Below are positions 17,731 to 28,862 of a stretch of DNA of 64,000 nucleotides, one piece after another (the first letter of the stretch is position 1; the number at the start of each line of letters is the position of its first letter). Under the pieces are notes generated by a model, which made no database searches, was not told the origin of the DNA, and was given only the letters and a program-made list of their open reading frames with translations. Source of the stretch: Acidithiobacillus ferrooxidans ATCC 23270 (GTDB lineage Bacteria; Pseudomonadota; Gammaproteobacteria; Acidithiobacillales; Acidithiobacillaceae); NCBI RefSeq assembly GCF_000021485.1, contig NC_011761.1, positions 2,076,001 through 2,140,000 of the forward strand, written 5' to 3'. Position numbers and translations under genes: made by a program.

Positions 17731-17889
17731 ATGGAACAGGAAATGGAACAGGAATTCGAGCTCATCTCCCTAATTTATCAGCTGGAAGAAGCAGGATACT
17801 GCTTTGCTGATGTCTCGGATGAGCAACTTCAACAAGCGTTTTCAGACGGCCGGGACCTGCGGGATCTAGCCGTCTTGCGTTCTGCCTGA
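17731..17889 (+). CDS. small acidic protein, 52 residues, unknown
   Basis: A 52-residue, strongly acidic frame beginning MEQEMEQEFELISLIYQLEE and ending RDLRDLAVLRSA. It resembles no family I can name. Evidence that it is a gene: a plausible promoter at 17669-17697, an AGGA ribosome-binding site eight bases upstream, and a good hairpin terminator 25 bases after the stop. It is thus a complete stand-alone transcription unit. The predicted fold is helical, with two amphipathic stretches. A regulatory or adaptor role is possible but unsupported. Confidence 0.55.
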   Translation: MEQEMEQEFELISLIYQLEEAGYCFADVSDEQLQQAFSDGRDLRDLAVLRSA

Positions 17890-17913
17890 GCGCCTACTGT
17901 CTGACCTCTGACC

Positions 17914-17938
17914 GGCCGGCCTACGGGTCGGCTTTTTT
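17914..17938 (+). terminator. rho-independent terminator
   Basis: GGCCGGCC-TACG-GGTCGGCT followed by TTTTT. The eight-base-pair stem contains two G-T wobbles. It lies 25 bases after the stop of the small acidic gene. Confidence 0.75.
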
Positions 17939-18008
17939 ATGACGACCAGGCGGAGTCTCACACGATGAAGCCGCAGGTCTTGCCAGACCGTGGCACCCAC
18001 CTTATAGT

Positions 18009-18020
18009 GACCGAACGGTC
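18009..18020. promoter_or_regulatory. perfect palindrome GACCG-AA-CGGTC (TetR-like operator)
   Basis: A perfect inverted repeat of five-base arms with a two-base centre, located about 95 bases upstream of the EmrB-type exporter start. Palindromes of the form GACCG-NN-CGGTC are typical of operators for TetR-family repressors of efflux genes. No TetR gene is visible nearby, so the regulator would be encoded elsewhere. Confidence 0.4.
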
Positions 18021-18114
18021 GGTATCCGGGCGGGCGCATTCGTCGGACCGGCGTCGGTGTGCGCAAAGCGGATCGGTACTTGCAGGACCATCCGCCCCAG
18101 AGAGGAGCCCATCC

Positions 18115-19650
18115 GTGGCGCAAGAGAGCCCGGCTTCACGTCTTACCATTACGGTCGCGGTCATGCTGGCGGTAGTCATGCAGGTGCTAGACCTGACCAT
18201 TGTCAACGTGGCGTTGACCTACATGCGCGGCTCCCTGCATGCCAACAGCGATCAGATCACCTGGGTGCTCACCAGTTACATGGTCGCCAATGTGATCATC
18301 CTGCCCCTTACCGGGTTACTGGTGGAACGCTATGGTCAACGCACCATCATGCTTTGGAGTGTGGTCGGCTTTGTGATTTCTTCCGTGCTCTGCGGGCAAT
18401 CCCATAGTCTGGTGGAAATCGTGCTCTGGCGTTTTCTGCAAGGCATTTTTGGTGCTTCTCTGGCCCCCGTAGGGCAAACCATCATGCTCGGCGCCTACCC
18501 GTCCGACAAGCGTGGTCAGGCTATGGCCATTCTCGGCATGGGCATCATGCTGGGTCCGATCCTGGGCCCTACCCTGGGTGGCTATCTGACGGACACGCTC
18601 AGTTGGCGCTGGGTGTTCTATGTGAATATTCCCTTTGGTATCCTCGCGTTCCTGCTCATGCGGACCATTCCCGACGGCGGCAAGAGCACCACTCCCCGTC
18701 CAGTGGACTGGACAGGCTTCACGCTGATGGCCGTAGGGCTGGGCAGCCTGCAAGGCATGCTGAGCCTCGGTGATCAGGATAACTGGTTCAGTTCGCGAAC
18801 CATCATCATCCTGACCATCTGCGCCATTTTGGGTATGCTTTTTTTCGTCTGGCGCTCTCTGAGCACACCCTATCCCGTAGTGGACTTGCGTCTGCTCAAA
18901 GACCGGAATCTGTCCATCGGTAGCATGGGGATCGGCATATTCGGTCTCGCCCTCTTCGGAACCATGGTGATTCTGCCTATCATGCTGGAGGGTCTGATGC
19001 GCTATGAGGCATTTACTGCGGGACTGGTGATGGCACCGCAGGGTATCGGTGCCATGATCGCCATGATGTTCGCGGGGCGCATGCTGGGACGTGGCGTCAA
19101 TCCACGCAATATCGTGTTGGTGGGCATCGTTTTCGGAGCATTCGGCACTTATCTCACCACCCTCTATAATCTGGATATCAGCATGGCCTGGGTAATCTGG
19201 CCCAGTTTCATTCGCGGTATCGGTTTTGGCCTGGTGACAATCCCGCTCTTCACCCTGGCTTTTACGACCCTCGAAAAAGCCCAACAGGCGGAGGGCTCGG
19301 GCATTTTCAACCTGATGCGGACCTTGGGCGGAAGCATCGGTATCGCCATCGTTTCGACGGTGATGACTCAGGAAACGCAGGTGGGCTGGAATCAAATGGG
19401 AGGGCTCATCAACCCGTTCAATCCCGCTTTTCACCGGTATCTTACGGCAGCAGGCCTGACTCCGGGGCCGACGACTTGGCATCTGCTGGGTAACGTCATC
19501 GTTTATGACCAAGCGAACATGCGCGGAACGCTGGACGCCTTTATGCTGGTTTTTTATGGCTTTCTGGTTTTGATTCCGCTGATCATGTTCCTGAAGAGGC
19601 CACCCGGCAGCTCAGCAGGAGTGACACAGGTAACGCACTTCGGCGAATGA
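18115..19650 (+). CDS. EmrB/QacA-type MFS exporter (DHA2 family)
   Basis: A 511-residue 14-helix drug:proton antiporter. Helix 1 contains the DHA2 signature LDLTIVNVALTYM. The loop GLLVERYGQRTIM is motif A. The GPILGPTLGGYLTD segment in helix 5 is motif C, characteristic of exporters. The GTG at 18115 is preferred because AGAGGAG lies about ten bases upstream and the signature follows at once; an upstream ATG at 17965 would add 50 polar residues of poor character. There is no EmrA-type adaptor next to it. A palindromic candidate operator is upstream. The substrate is unknown. Confidence 0.88.
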   Translation: MAQESPASRLTITVAVMLAVVMQVLDLTIVNVALTYMRGSLHANSDQITWVLTSYMVANVIILPLTGLLVERYGQRTIMLWSVVGFVISSVLCGQSHSLVEIVLWRFLQGIFGASLAPVGQTIMLGAYPSDKRGQAMAILGMGIMLGPILGPTLGGYLTDTLSWRWVFYVNIPFGILAFLLMRTIPDGGKSTTPRPVDWTGFTLMAVGLGSLQGMLSLGDQDNWFSSRTIIILTICAILGMLFFVWRSLSTPYPVVDLRLLKDRNLSIGSMGIGIFGLALFGTMVILPIMLEGLMRYEAFTAGLVMAPQGIGAMIAMMFAGRMLGRGVNPRNIVLVGIVFGAFGTYLTTLYNLDISMAWVIWPSFIRGIGFGLVTIPLFTLAFTTLEKAQQAEGSGIFNLMRTLGGSIGIAIVSTVMTQETQVGWNQMGGLINPFNPAFHRYLTAAGLTPGPTTWHLLGNVIVYDQANMRGTLDAFMLVFYGFLVLIPLIMFLKRPPGSSAGVTQVTHFGE

Positions 19651-19659
19651 AGGTCGGGT

Positions 19660-20631
19660 TCACCGGGCGGAGGTTCGCTCCAGATGCGGTACCGAAGGCA
19701 GCCACAGGGTGCGGGCGAAGCCCCAGTCCAGTAACTTGAGGCTCTGCCAGGAAGCCCGCCAGAACCCGCGACCTTCGTCACGGAAAGATGGTACGCCGAG
19801 AATCACCGCGATCAGGCTGATACCATTCTGCGTGCCCGTAGCGACAAGGCAATGCCCCGCAGCGTCGGTATAGCCACTTTTCATGCCGGTGATAAAGGGC
19901 ACACGTCCCACCAGCAAATTGGGATTGGGACTGGTAATACCCGCGTAGGTGAAGTTTTCGTGCCTGAAAAAAGGCATGAACTGCGGAAACTGGGTCATGA
20001 GCGTGCGGGTGAGGACGGCCACATCGTAAGGACTGGCCATGTTGTTGGGATGTGGCAACCCATCGGGATCATAGAAGGTGGTGGAAAGCATCCCAATCTT
20101 GCGCGCCGTCCGGTTCATCTCGGCAACAAAGGCAGGTACGCTGCCAGCTACCAGATGCGCCGTCTCCACGGCGGCGTCGTTGCCAGACGGAACAGTCATC
20201 CCAAGGATCAGTTGTGCAATGGTAAAAGGCATGCCAGGATGCATAAACATGCTGGACCCCCCCGTCTGCAGCGCCGCCCGGCAGGGCACAAAGTGCTGGT
20301 TCAACTGCAGATGGCCGCTGTCGATATCCTTGAAGAGCAGATACAACGTCATCAGCTTGGTAATGCTGGCGATGGCGTAGGGCCGATAGGCATTTTTGGT
20401 GGCGATGATCGCGCCGGTATCGGCATTCATCAAGATATAGGCACGCGCATCTATGGGTGGAAGGCCGCTGGTCTCGGCCTCAGCGCGCGGTATGCAAAAT
20501 AGAAAAATCGCCACTAACGAAAGCCAGGAAAAGAGCCACCACCCTGTGGAAGGGAAATATTTTACCGTCGAGGGTCCAAAATCTGTGTCGGGTACAGGAA
20601 TGGAGGCCAGCATGGGAACACCTCGCCGCAT
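19660..20631 (-). CDS. D-alanyl-D-alanine carboxypeptidase (penicillin-binding protein 5/6 type)
   Basis: A 323-residue serine peptidase of the S11 family that trims peptidoglycan stem peptides. A hydrophobic signal segment (WWLFSWLSLVAIFLF, about residues 31-45) ends at an AEA-like cleavage site. The three active-site motifs are present: SITK near residue 89, SGN near 149, and KSG (a variant of KTG) near 245. The protein lacks the long C-terminal membrane anchor domain of E. coli DacA and is closer to PbpG/DacD-type short enzymes. It is convergent with the MFS gene, with ten bases between the stops. Confidence 0.9.
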   Translation of the reverse strand: MRRGVPMLASIPVPDTDFGPSTVKYFPSTGWWLFSWLSLVAIFLFCIPRAEAETSGLPPIDARAYILMNADTGAIIATKNAYRPYAIASITKLMTLYLLFKDIDSGHLQLNQHFVPCRAALQTGGSSMFMHPGMPFTIAQLILGMTVPSGNDAAVETAHLVAGSVPAFVAEMNRTARKIGMLSTTFYDPDGLPHPNNMASPYDVAVLTRTLMTQFPQFMPFFRHENFTYAGITSPNPNLLVGRVPFITGMKSGYTDAAGHCLVATGTQNGISLIAVILGVPSFRDEGRGFWRASWQSLKLLDWGFARTLWLPSVPHLERTSAR

Positions 20632-20780
20632 CGGCTATATCAGGTTCAAGTAATTTCTCAGGATACCTTGATATTAGGCTATTTTTTCACGGTTGCCTAT
20701 AGACCAACGCTCGACTCGGATGAATCAATCCTACCAGCCCCATATGGAAGGTCATCCACAAACCATATAGACTGGTCGGT

Positions 20781-21542
20781 ATGATAATGCATGCCTCTCT
20801 GTCCTACGCCACGCTGATCCAAAATCCATTGCTCTGGGCCATCGCGGGGGTGATCATTCTGGTCGCCTTTTATGTCCGCGCAGTGATCGGCTTTGGCTCC
20901 GGATTGATTTCCGTGGCGCTGCTGACGCTTATTTTCCCCATCAAAGAAGTAGTGCCCGTGGTGCTGCTGCTGGATCTGCTCGGTTCCGTATTGCTCGGCG
21001 CCTATGACTTCCGGGAAATGCGCTGGCCGGAGTTGCGCTGGCTGATTCCCGGCAGCCTGATCGGGCTGGCTTTCGGCTCCTTTATCCTCGCCGATACCAA
21101 TGCCCAGAATCTTACTCGCTTTCTCGGCGTGTTCATTCTCGCCTATGTCTGTTATGCGCTGCTCATGAAGCCTGAGCGACTACCCCAGGTCGCCTTGCCC
21201 TGGGGAATGCCGCTGGGAATTTTCGGTGGGGTGGTGGGCAGTTTGTATGGCGGCGGAGGTCCGCCCATTGTCGCCTATCTGCAAATGCGTCATCTCGACA
21301 AGCGCGCCTTTCGCGCCACGTTTCAAGGTATCGCCCTTACGGACAATATTCTGCGGGCCTTTATGTACATAGCGCTGGCCCTGCTGACCTGGCAACTGAC
21401 GGTGGGTTTTTTCCTGCTGATTCCACCGGTGCTGCTCGGTCTGTGGACAGGTAATCGCTTACATCTGCGCATCAATCAAAGGACTTTTCTCATGGGGACC
21501 CTCGCAGTACTCGCAGTGGTCGGTTTGAAATATCTCATCTGA
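20781..21542 (+). CDS. TauE/SafE-family permease
   Basis: A 253-residue membrane protein with about eight helices and the family's duplicated half-structure. The first half starts FYVRAVIGFGSGLISVALL and the second has GGVVGSLYGGGGPPIVAYLQ. Family members export sulfite, sulfoacetate or similar sulfur-containing anions. In a sulfur oxidiser, sulfite or sulfonate handling would be sensible, but the substrate cannot be read from sequence. It is followed after 15 bases by the methyltransferase gene and probably shares its transcript. Confidence 0.85.
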   Translation: MIMHASLSYATLIQNPLLWAIAGVIILVAFYVRAVIGFGSGLISVALLTLIFPIKEVVPVVLLLDLLGSVLLGAYDFREMRWPELRWLIPGSLIGLAFGSFILADTNAQNLTRFLGVFILAYVCYALLMKPERLPQVALPWGMPLGIFGGVVGSLYGGGGPPIVAYLQMRHLDKRAFRATFQGIALTDNILRAFMYIALALLTWQLTVGFFLLIPPVLLGLWTGNRLHLRINQRTFLMGTLAVLAVVGLKYLI

Positions 21543-21557
21543 ACGAGGGAGTGTGAC

Positions 21558-22565
21558 ATGGCGTTACGCAGCATGGATGAACTTCGGCAACAGGCTCAGG
21601 GTGCATTATCCCTGAACATCGCTTTCATTGGCGTCGTCAACGGGCTTTTTAGCACCCTCCATGCTCTGGGCAACGCCGATAGCGCAGCGCTGGCGGCCGC
21701 TACCGGGATGGATACCGGCTACGTGCTGCGCTGGTGTGATGCGGCCTATGCCTTTGGCTGGCTGGAACTGACTGACAATGAGCAATGGCGGCTGAGTGAG
21801 GATGGCGACCGCATGCGCCCGGAAGCCGAAAACAGCCGTGTTGGCGTAGCGGTGGGTGCCGTACTTTCTGCACACATGGCGGAGCGGGCGGCGGGTCTCA
21901 TGCGCACGGGGGAGCGTCCCGGTGAAAAGGTGCTGGCCGAACGCGAAACTATTCTGCCTTGGTTCGGGCTGATGCTGGAGAACAATTTTCGCAAGACGTT
22001 CGAGGAGAAAATCTGCCCGACCGTCCCCATCTTTGCCGAAGTCGATGCACGCGGTGGGCTGGCAGTGGACCTGGGATGCGGCAATGGCTGGTATTTGCGG
22101 GCCCTCGCCGCACGCTGCGGACATCTGCACGGTCTGGGGCTGGATGGTTTCGCCGAAAACATCCGCCAAGCTACGGAAAAAGCCCAAAGCGAGGGTATTG
22201 CAGATCGCCTGCATTTTGATGAAGGTGATATCCATCAGTTTTCCCTGCCTGAGCCCGCCGACCTCATCGCCATGAATCGGTCCCTGCATCATGTCTGGGA
22301 AAACCGTGGTGAGATTTTTCAGCGACTGCACGCCAGCCTGAAACCCGAAGGCGCCATCGTCATCTGGGAGCCGGCCTGGCCCGACGATCACCGCGTCCTG
22401 CGTGAGCCGCCGTTACGCGGCATGGCCTTTCAAAATCTGACCGAGCATGTGCAGGGCAACCATTTTTTGCATCCGGAGGAAATTGCCACAGCCCTCAGCG
22501 AGGCCGGCCTCCATCCGGAGATTTTCCCCTTCGGCAGCGATGTCGTGGTGGTGGGCCGGGTGTAA
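21558..22565 (+). CDS. SAM-dependent methyltransferase with N-terminal winged helix
   Basis: A 335-residue class I methyltransferase. The SAM-binding glycine motif VDLGCGNGWYLRAL is near residue 173, the acidic motif GLDGFAENI follows, and a post-motif aspartate appears at FDEGDIHQF. The first 80 residues have the dimerisation/winged-helix look of O-methyltransferases (AAATGMDTGYVLRWCDAAY). The acceptor is unknown. It starts 15 bases after the TauE gene with GAGGGAG as ribosome-binding site. Confidence 0.8.
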   Translation: MALRSMDELRQQAQGALSLNIAFIGVVNGLFSTLHALGNADSAALAAATGMDTGYVLRWCDAAYAFGWLELTDNEQWRLSEDGDRMRPEAENSRVGVAVGAVLSAHMAERAAGLMRTGERPGEKVLAERETILPWFGLMLENNFRKTFEEKICPTVPIFAEVDARGGLAVDLGCGNGWYLRALAARCGHLHGLGLDGFAENIRQATEKAQSEGIADRLHFDEGDIHQFSLPEPADLIAMNRSLHHVWENRGEIFQRLHASLKPEGAIVIWEPAWPDDHRVLREPPLRGMAFQNLTEHVQGNHFLHPEEIATALSEAGLHPEIFPFGSDVVVVGRV

Positions 22566-22636
22566 GGCCTCGCATTTCCAGCACCGTGTTCCGCCCATTG
22601 CATTACGGGGGAGTTGCCTTTATCCTACGCGGCAAT

Positions 22637-22712
<76 letters not shown>

Positions 22713-22720
22713 AATAAAAC

Positions 22721-22753
22721 AATGGCCTAGGTGATAAACCCAGGCCATTTTTC
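22721..22753 (+). terminator. rho-independent terminator after tRNA-Ala
   Basis: The arms ATGGCCT and AGGCCAT pair perfectly across a 13-base interior that can extend the stem (AGGT/ACCC). TTTTTC follows. It ends the tRNA transcript eight bases beyond CCA. Confidence 0.8.
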
Positions 22754-22913
22754 TTGCTAAACCACCTGTCGCGGTAAATATGCGCCACTAGCGATACTAA
22801 TCTCGCGGCAATGCGGGGTGCATCATGGCGGCAACCGATTTGCCTGACAGGTTGGAATTCACAAGCGTGGCCATCCCGCTCGATAGGGAAATATCTTAAT
22901 TTCGCTCCAAATA

Positions 22914-25900
22914 TTATCCCAACGCCTTCCGCGCGTTGACAAAAATCTGCATCCAGGGTGTAGCCTCACCCCACTCCGGCGGCCGCCAGCTCAGCTGCAG
23001 GCTACGCACCACCCGTTCGGGATGAGGCATGAGGATAGACACCCGACCGTCCTCATTACAGAGACCGGTAACGCCTTGCGGGGAGCCGTTGGGATTGGCT
23101 GGATACTGCACTGCCGGCTGTCCCTGGGCATCCACAAAGCGCATGGTAACAGGTCCTGAGCCAGGCTGATCCCCGGCGAAGTGCGCCCGCCCTTCGCCGT
23201 GGGCAATAACGATGGGCGCATAAGTGCCCGCCATACCCGCAAATAACAGCGACGGCGAATCCACGACCTCGACCATGGCCAGCCGCGCTTCGAACTGCTC
23301 CGAGCGATTGCGTGCAAAACGCGGCCAGTGCGCTGCGCCGGGGATAATATCGCGCAACTCTGCCAACATCTGACAGCCATTGCAAACGCCCAGGGCGAGG
23401 CGCGAGGTATCGGCAAAGAAGGCGGCGAAATCGTCCCGCAGACGATCATGGAAAAGGATCGATTTGGCCCAGCCCGCACCGGCGCCCAGCACATCTCCGT
23501 AGGAAAAGCCGCCGCAAGCGGCCATTGCCTGGAAATCCGGTAAGCGATGACGACCGGCCGCAAGGTCGCTCATATGCACGTCCACGGCGGTAAAACCGGC
23601 ACGATGGAAAGCCGCCGCCATCTCGATCTGACCATTGACACCCTGCTCCCGGAGGATCGCCACGCGGGGCCTGGCCCCGCTCTGAATCATCGGCATCTGC
23701 GGGCAAAAGGACAGGCGAGAAAACAGCGGCGCATCTGGGCTGGCCACCATAGCAAAGGACTCCTGGGCACAAAGCGGATCATCGCGCAGGGCCTGCATCC
23801 GGTAGCTGGTCTCCGCCCAGACATGCAGTAGTTCAGCTACAGCTTCATTCAGAACGGATTGGCCGTCCTGCTGTATTTGTAAACGCCAGTGTTCGGCCTT
23901 TACCTGACCAATGACCTGAGCCCGTCCAGCGAGGCCGGCATCGGCAAAAATCTGCATTATGTGCTCGCGCTGGGCGGCTGGGGTCTGAATGACCACTCCC
24001 GGTTCCTCGGCAAAAAGGAAGGACCAGCGATCCGCCCTCGAAGGCAGTTGAATGTCCGCCCCACAACGGCTGGCGAAAGACATTTCGCAGAGGGTCGCCC
24101 AGAGACCACCGTCGGAGCGATCATGGTAGGCCAGCACCAGTTCCTGCACACGCAACGCCTGCAATGCGGAGAACAGGCCTCGAATCAACTCGGGAGCATC
24201 CAGATCAGGCGTACTATCGCCCATCTGCCCCAAAGTCTGGGCCAGAATGGAAGCGCCGAGCCGGCCGCACCCCAAGTCCACCAGCCAGAGATCCGTATCG
24301 GGTTGAGCAGACCATTGAGGGGTCCAGCTCTTCCGCAAATCCGCCACGGGCGCGAAGGCCGAGATGATCACCGACAGGGGCGACACGACGGTCTTTTCCA
24401 CGCCCTCCTCTCGCCAGATAGTGCGCATGGATAGGGAGTCTTTGCCCACCGGGATGGCAAGGTCCAGCGCCGGACAGAGCTCCAGTGCCGCAGCACGTAC
24501 CGCGTCATAGAGCGCCGCGTCTTCTCCTGGATGATCCGCCGCCGCCATCCAGTTGGCCGAGAGTTTGATATCTCCCAGCGCGGCCACATCGGCGGCAAAA
24601 AGATTGGTGAGGGCTTCGGCAATGGCCAACCGGGCACTGGCTACAGGATTCAATACCGCCACCGGGGCACGTTCGCCGATGGCCATGGCCTCGCCGTGGT
24701 CATTCCAGAAGTCCGCGGCAGTAACGCCGCAATCGGCCACCGGCACCTGCCATGGCCCCACCATCTGGTCGCGGTGAATCAGGCCGCCGACGCTGCGGTC
24801 ACCGATGGTGATGAGGAATTCCTTGCTGGCCACCGAGGGATGGCGCAGGACGGCATAGGCGGCAGCGCGCAGGTCGGCGCCGGACAGATCCAGCGGTCGC
24901 AAATCGGGCTGCACATGCCGACTGTCCCGCTCCATGCGCGGCGGGCAACCCAGCAGGGCGCTGAGGGCCATATCCACCGGCCGGTCATGGAGCAGGGAAT
25001 CCTCCAGAATCAGGGCGTCCGCCGCCGTGGCTTCTCCCAGGACTGCACAGGGGCAGCGCTCGCGGGCGCAGATCTCCGTGAAACGCGGCAAGTCTGCTGC
25101 CGCCACGGCCAGCACATAACGCTCCTGCGCCTCATTACTCCAGATCTGCATGGGTGACATGGCCTGTTCTTCATTGGGTACCGCCCGCAGTTGCAGACGG
25201 CCGCCACGACCACCATCGTGCAACAACTCGGGAATGGCGTTGGAGAGCCCGCCCGCCCCGACATCATGGATGGATAAAATGGGGGAATCCTCTCCCAGGG
25301 CAATACAGCGCTCGATCACTTCCTGGGCCCGGCGCTGCATTTCCGGATTGCCGCGCTGCACCGAGGCAAAATCCAGTTGCTCGTCCCCTGCCCCGCTGGC
25401 CACACTGGATGCGGCGCCACCACCCAGACCGATGAGCATGGCCGGGCCGCCGATAACCAGCACCTTGGCACCTTCCGGCAGAGGCTTCTTCTCCACCAGC
25501 AAGGGGCGAATCTGCCCCAGACCGCCGGCGAGCATGATGGGTTTGTGGTAGCCGCGGTGCAGCCCGTCCTGATCACATTCGAAGACCCGGAAATAGCCGG
25601 CAATGGCCGGGCGGCCGAATTCGTTGTTGAAGGCCGCAGCACCCAGAGGGCCTTCGCGCATGATGTCCAGCGCGGAGCGGATACGCGCCGGCTTTCCGTA
25701 AGGATTCGACTCCCATGACTGGATATAGCCGGGAATCCGCAGATGCGATACCGAGAATCCAGTCAAACCCGCCTTGGGCTTCCCGCCCCGCCCGGTGGCG
25801 CCCTCGTCGCGAATCTCGCCGCCACTCCCCGTGGCCGCTCCGGGAAAAGGCGAAATGGCCGTCGGATGGTTGTGGGTTTCCACTTTCATCAGGATGGCGG

Positions 25901-26780
25901 TGCGCTCTTCCGCTACGGCATACGCTCCCGACGCGCTCACCGCGAAAGGCCGACTGAGCGCGCCACCCGCCATGACCGCGGCATTGTCCTTATAGGCAGA
26001 TAGCGTACCCTGCGGATGCAGACGGTGCGTTTCGCGAACCATGGCGAAGAGGCTGAGGGCCTGATCCTGGCCATCCAGCCGGAAGGCCGCATTGAACACC
26101 TTGTGCCGACAATGCTCGGAGTTGGCCTGCGCAAACATCATCAGCTCGGCATCACTGGGATCGCGGCCCAAGCCGGAAAAATAATCAAACAGATAATCCA
26201 GTTCCGCCGGAGCGAGAGCGAGCCCCATACGGTTATTGGCCGAAAGCAAGGCGGCACGTCCCTCTTTGCGCAGAGGAATGCGGACCAGCGCTGCGGGTTC
26301 TGGGTGGGCAAAAATGGCCTCTGCCGCCGCCCAGTCCGGCAACACCGACTCGGTCATGGGATCGTGCAAAAGCCCGCTCATCGCCTGTAACTCCGCCACG
26401 CTGAAGGCCGCACCGCCGACTTTGCGCAAGCGATACGAAACCCCTCGTTCAATACGCCGCACCGCACCCAATCCACAGTGTCCGGCAATATCCGTCGCCT
26501 TGCTGGACCATGGCGAGATGGTCCCGAGGCGGGGCACCACGCAAACTTCCTGGGCGTCCTCTGCATCTCCTTCAGCAGGTTCCCCGTAACGCAGCAAAGC
26601 CGTCAGCACCCCCATTTCTGCCGACCTCAGGGGCGCGCCGAGATCCATCAGATGGACGTATTGAGCGACTGCGCTCTGGACGGGAAAGCCCTCGGCGACG
26701 AGGATGCGCAGCAAGTGTTGCACACGAAAGGCGGACAGCGCCGCAGAGCCGCGAAGCAGCAGCATGGAATGGTCCCTCAT
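22914..26780 (-). CDS. purL: phosphoribosylformylglycinamidine synthase (large single-chain PurL)
   Basis: A 1288-residue enzyme that converts FGAR and glutamine to FGAM in purine synthesis. It is the long, single-chain form: an N-terminal PurS-like part, two PurM-like halves (motifs [19 protein letters not shown] and [17 protein letters not shown]) and a C-terminal glutamine amidotransferase domain with the nucleophile cysteine in [11 protein letters not shown] and the PHPERVVR end. The length agrees with E. coli PurL (1295). The ribosome-binding site is weak, and a second ATG five codons in is possible. It is the last gene of the dapA-bamC-purB-purC-purL set, 55 bases after purC. Confidence 0.97.
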   Translation of the reverse strand: MRDHSMLLLRGSAALSAFRVQHLLRILVAEGFPVQSAVAQYVHLMDLGAPLRSAEMGVLTALLRYGEPAEGDAEDAQEVCVVPRLGTISPWSSKATDIAGHCGLGAVRRIERGVSYRLRKVGGAAFSVAELQAMSGLLHDPMTESVLPDWAAAEAIFAHPEPAALVRIPLRKEGRAALLSANNRMGLALAPAELDYLFDYFSGLGRDPSDAELMMFAQANSEHCRHKVFNAAFRLDGQDQALSLFAMVRETHRLHPQGTLSAYKDNAAVMAGGALSRPFAVSASGAYAVAEERTAILMKVETHNHPTAISPFPGAATGSGGEIRDEGATGRGGKPKAGLTGFSVSHLRIPGYIQSWESNPYGKPARIRSALDIMREGPLGAAAFNNEFGRPAIAGYFRVFECDQDGLHRGYHKPIMLAGGLGQIRPLLVEKKPLPEGAKVLVIGGPAMLIGLGGGAASSVASGAGDEQLDFASVQRGNPEMQRRAQEVIERCIALGEDSPILSIHDVGAGGLSNAIPELLHDGGRGGRLQLRAVPNEEQAMSPMQIWSNEAQERYVLAVAAADLPRFTEICARERCPCAVLGEATAADALILEDSLLHDRPVDMALSALLGCPPRMERDSRHVQPDLRPLDLSGADLRAAAYAVLRHPSVASKEFLITIGDRSVGGLIHRDQMVGPWQVPVADCGVTAADFWNDHGEAMAIGERAPVAVLNPVASARLAIAEALTNLFAADVAALGDIKLSANWMAAADHPGEDAALYDAVRAAALELCPALDLAIPVGKDSLSMRTIWREEGVEKTVVSPLSVIISAFAPVADLRKSWTPQWSAQPDTDLWLVDLGCGRLGASILAQTLGQMGDSTPDLDAPELIRGLFSALQALRVQELVLAYHDRSDGGLWATLCEMSFASRCGADIQLPSRADRWSFLFAEEPGVVIQTPAAQREHIMQIFADAGLAGRAQVIGQVKAEHWRLQIQQDGQSVLNEAVAELLHVWAETSYRMQALRDDPLCAQESFAMVASPDAPLFSRLSFCPQMPMIQSGARPRVAILREQGVNGQIEMAAAFHRAGFTAVDVHMSDLAAGRHRLPDFQAMAACGGFSYGDVLGAGAGWAKSILFHDRLRDDFAAFFADTSRLALGVCNGCQMLAELRDIIPGAAHWPRFARNRSEQFEARLAMVEVVDSPSLLFAGMAGTYAPIVIAHGEGRAHFAGDQPGSGPVTMRFVDAQGQPAVQYPANPNGSPQGVTGLCNEDGRVSILMPHPERVVRSLQLSWRPPEWGEATPWMQIFVNARKALG

Positions 26781-26835
26781 TCAAGAAACGCGGCAGGACG
26801 AGCCAGAAGACTATCCCGCTGGAAAGATTGCGACT

Positions 26836-27558
26836 TTATGATGCTGCCGGAAGCGGCACACCCAGGCGGCGGGCGACTTCTGCATAAGCTTCTACCACTC
26901 CGCCCAGGCCGCGGCGGAAGCGATCTTTATCCATTTTTTCCAGGCTCAGGGCGTCCCAGAGTCGGCACCCATCGGGACTGAATTCATCGCCGAGATACAA
27001 CTCACCGTCAAAACGCCCGAACTCCAGTTTAAAGTCCACCAGAATCAGATTCGCTTTTGCAAATAGTGCGGACAGCAGCATATTGACTCGCATCGTCCAA
27101 CGGCGCATAGCTTCTACTTCTTCTGCCGTCGCCCAACCAAAAGTACGAATATGGGACGTGTTGATCATGGGATCATGCAGCGCATCGTTCTTCAGGAAGA
27201 ATTCCAGCGTCGGCGGCTCCAGAACCCGGCCCTCCTCGATACCCAGGCGCTTGGACAAGGACCCCGCCGCCCGATTCCGCACCACACACTCCACCGGGAT
27301 CATCTCCAGACGGCGCACCAGGCTTTCTCGCGCATTGAGGCGGCGGATAAAATGGGTCGGCACACCCTCACCCTGCAAATACTCCATGATGAAGGCGTTG
27401 AACGCATTGTTTATCTCACCTTTATGGGCTAGTTGCTCGACCTTTTCGCCATCAAAGGCCGAAGTGTCGTCCTTGAAATGCAGAACCAACTCATCGGGTG
27501 ATTCGCTGGCATAGACGATCTTGGCCTTGCCTTCATAGAGGGCGATGCGTTCATTCAT
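26836..27558 (-). CDS. purC: SAICAR synthetase
   Basis: A 240-residue ATP-dependent ligase joining CAIR and aspartate. The N-terminus has YEGKAKIVY and the ATP loop region [29 protein letters not shown] and [11 protein letters not shown] are conserved later. It is of normal single-domain length. Its ATG overlaps the purB stop by four bases. Confidence 0.97.
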   Translation of the reverse strand: MNERIALYEGKAKIVYASESPDELVLHFKDDTSAFDGEKVEQLAHKGEINNAFNAFIMEYLQGEGVPTHFIRRLNARESLVRRLEMIPVECVVRNRAAGSLSKRLGIEEGRVLEPPTLEFFLKNDALHDPMINTSHIRTFGWATAEEVEAMRRWTMRVNMLLSALFAKANLILVDFKLEFGRFDGELYLGDEFSPDGCRLWDALSLEKMDKDRFRRGLGGVVEAYAEVARRLGVPLPAAS

Positions 27559-28862
27559 CGGGGTTGTCCTTCCGGAAAAACGCGAGCGAAAATGGCGTCC
27601 ACATTGCGGGTGTGATAGCCAAGATCAAACAACTCAGCCAGTTCTGGCGCACTCAGATAGGGCTGAATCTGTGGGTCCGCTGCCAGGAGAGATTTGAAGT
27701 CCGCATTCGCCTCCCAGACCTGCATTGCGTTGCGCTGCACCACCCGGTATGCGTCCTCGCGCAGCATGCCCTTCCCGGTGAGCGCCAGCAGCACCCGCTG
27801 TGAGAAAATCAGGCCATGCATCTTGTGCAGGTTATCCAGCATCCGCTGCGGATAAACCACGAGCCGTTCCAGCAGGCCGCTCGCCCGATGGAACATGAAG
27901 TCCATGACGATGCAGGCATCGGGGCCGATCACCCGCTCCACACTGGAGTGGGAAATATCGCGCTCATGCCAGAGGGCGATGTCCTCCAGCGCCATGCCCG
28001 CATAACCACGCAGCAGGCGGGCGAGACCCGTCAGATTCTCGGAGAGGATAGGATTGCGCTTGTGGGGCATGGCGGAACTGCCCTTCTGCCCGGCGGTGAA
28101 CGGCTCCTCCGCTTCCAGCACCTCGGTGCGTTGCAGATGGCGGATTTCCACGGCGATCTTCTCGATGGACCCGGCAATCACCGCCAGTGTGCCGAAAAAC
28201 TCGGCGTGACGGTCCCGGGAAATGACTTGCGTACTGGCCAGTTCGGGGGCCAACCCCAGATCCGCACAGACCGCTTCTTCGACATCGGGGTCGATGTTGG
28301 CGAACGTTCCGACGGCCCCCGACAACATACCCGCAGACACAGCATCTATGGCACTGATCAGGCGTTGCCGGTTACGCTGAGCTTCAGCACACCACACCGC
28401 CACCTTCAGACCAAAAGTGATGGGCTCCGCGTGAATGCCATGGGAGCGGCCGATCATCACCGTGTCCTTGTGCTTCCAGGCCAGATGCGCCAGTGCCTGA
28501 TACAGGCGATCCATCCCTTCCAGCAGCAGTGCCCCGGAACGTTTCAACTGCAGCGCAAAGCCCGTATCCACCACGTCCGAAGAGGTCAGGCCAAGGTGGA
28601 TGAAGCGGCTGGACGGCCCCACATGCTCGGCCACGGACGTCAGAAAGGCAATGACGTCGTGTTTGACTTCCAGCTCGATTTCCGCAATACGGGCGCTATC
28701 AAAAGCCGCCTTCGCCTCGATCTCCGCCAAGGCGTCGGCAGGAATCTGCCCCCGCGCCGCCAGTGCCCGGCAAGCTGCCAGCTCCACGTCGAGCCAGGCC
28801 TGATATTTGGCATCCTGCGTCCATAAGGCACCCATTTCCGGGCGCGTGTAACGCTCGATCAT
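27555..28862 (-). CDS. purB: adenylosuccinate lyase
   Basis: A 435-residue member of the fumarase/argininosuccinate lyase superfamily that cleaves SAICAR and adenylosuccinate. The superfamily signature [11 protein letters not shown] (residues about 263-273) holds the mobile catalytic loop. [11 protein letters not shown] near residue 140 carries the catalytic histidine. It is the shorter PurB form of about 430 residues seen in Bacillus and many proteobacteria rather than the 456-residue E. coli form. It overlaps bamC upstream and purC downstream by four bases each. Confidence 0.97.
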   Translation of the reverse strand: MIERYTRPEMGALWTQDAKYQAWLDVELAACRALAARGQIPADALAEIEAKAAFDSARIAEIELEVKHDVIAFLTSVAEHVGPSSRFIHLGLTSSDVVDTGFALQLKRSGALLLEGMDRLYQALAHLAWKHKDTVMIGRSHGIHAEPITFGLKVAVWCAEAQRNRQRLISAIDAVSAGMLSGAVGTFANIDPDVEEAVCADLGLAPELASTQVISRDRHAEFFGTLAVIAGSIEKIAVEIRHLQRTEVLEAEEPFTAGQKGSSAMPHKRNPILSENLTGLARLLRGYAGMALEDIALWHERDISHSSVERVIGPDACIVMDFMFHRASGLLERLVVYPQRMLDNLHKMHGLIFSQRVLLALTGKGMLREDAYRVVQRNAMQVWEANADFKSLLAADPQIQPYLSAPELAELFDLGYHTRNVDAIFARVFPEGQPR

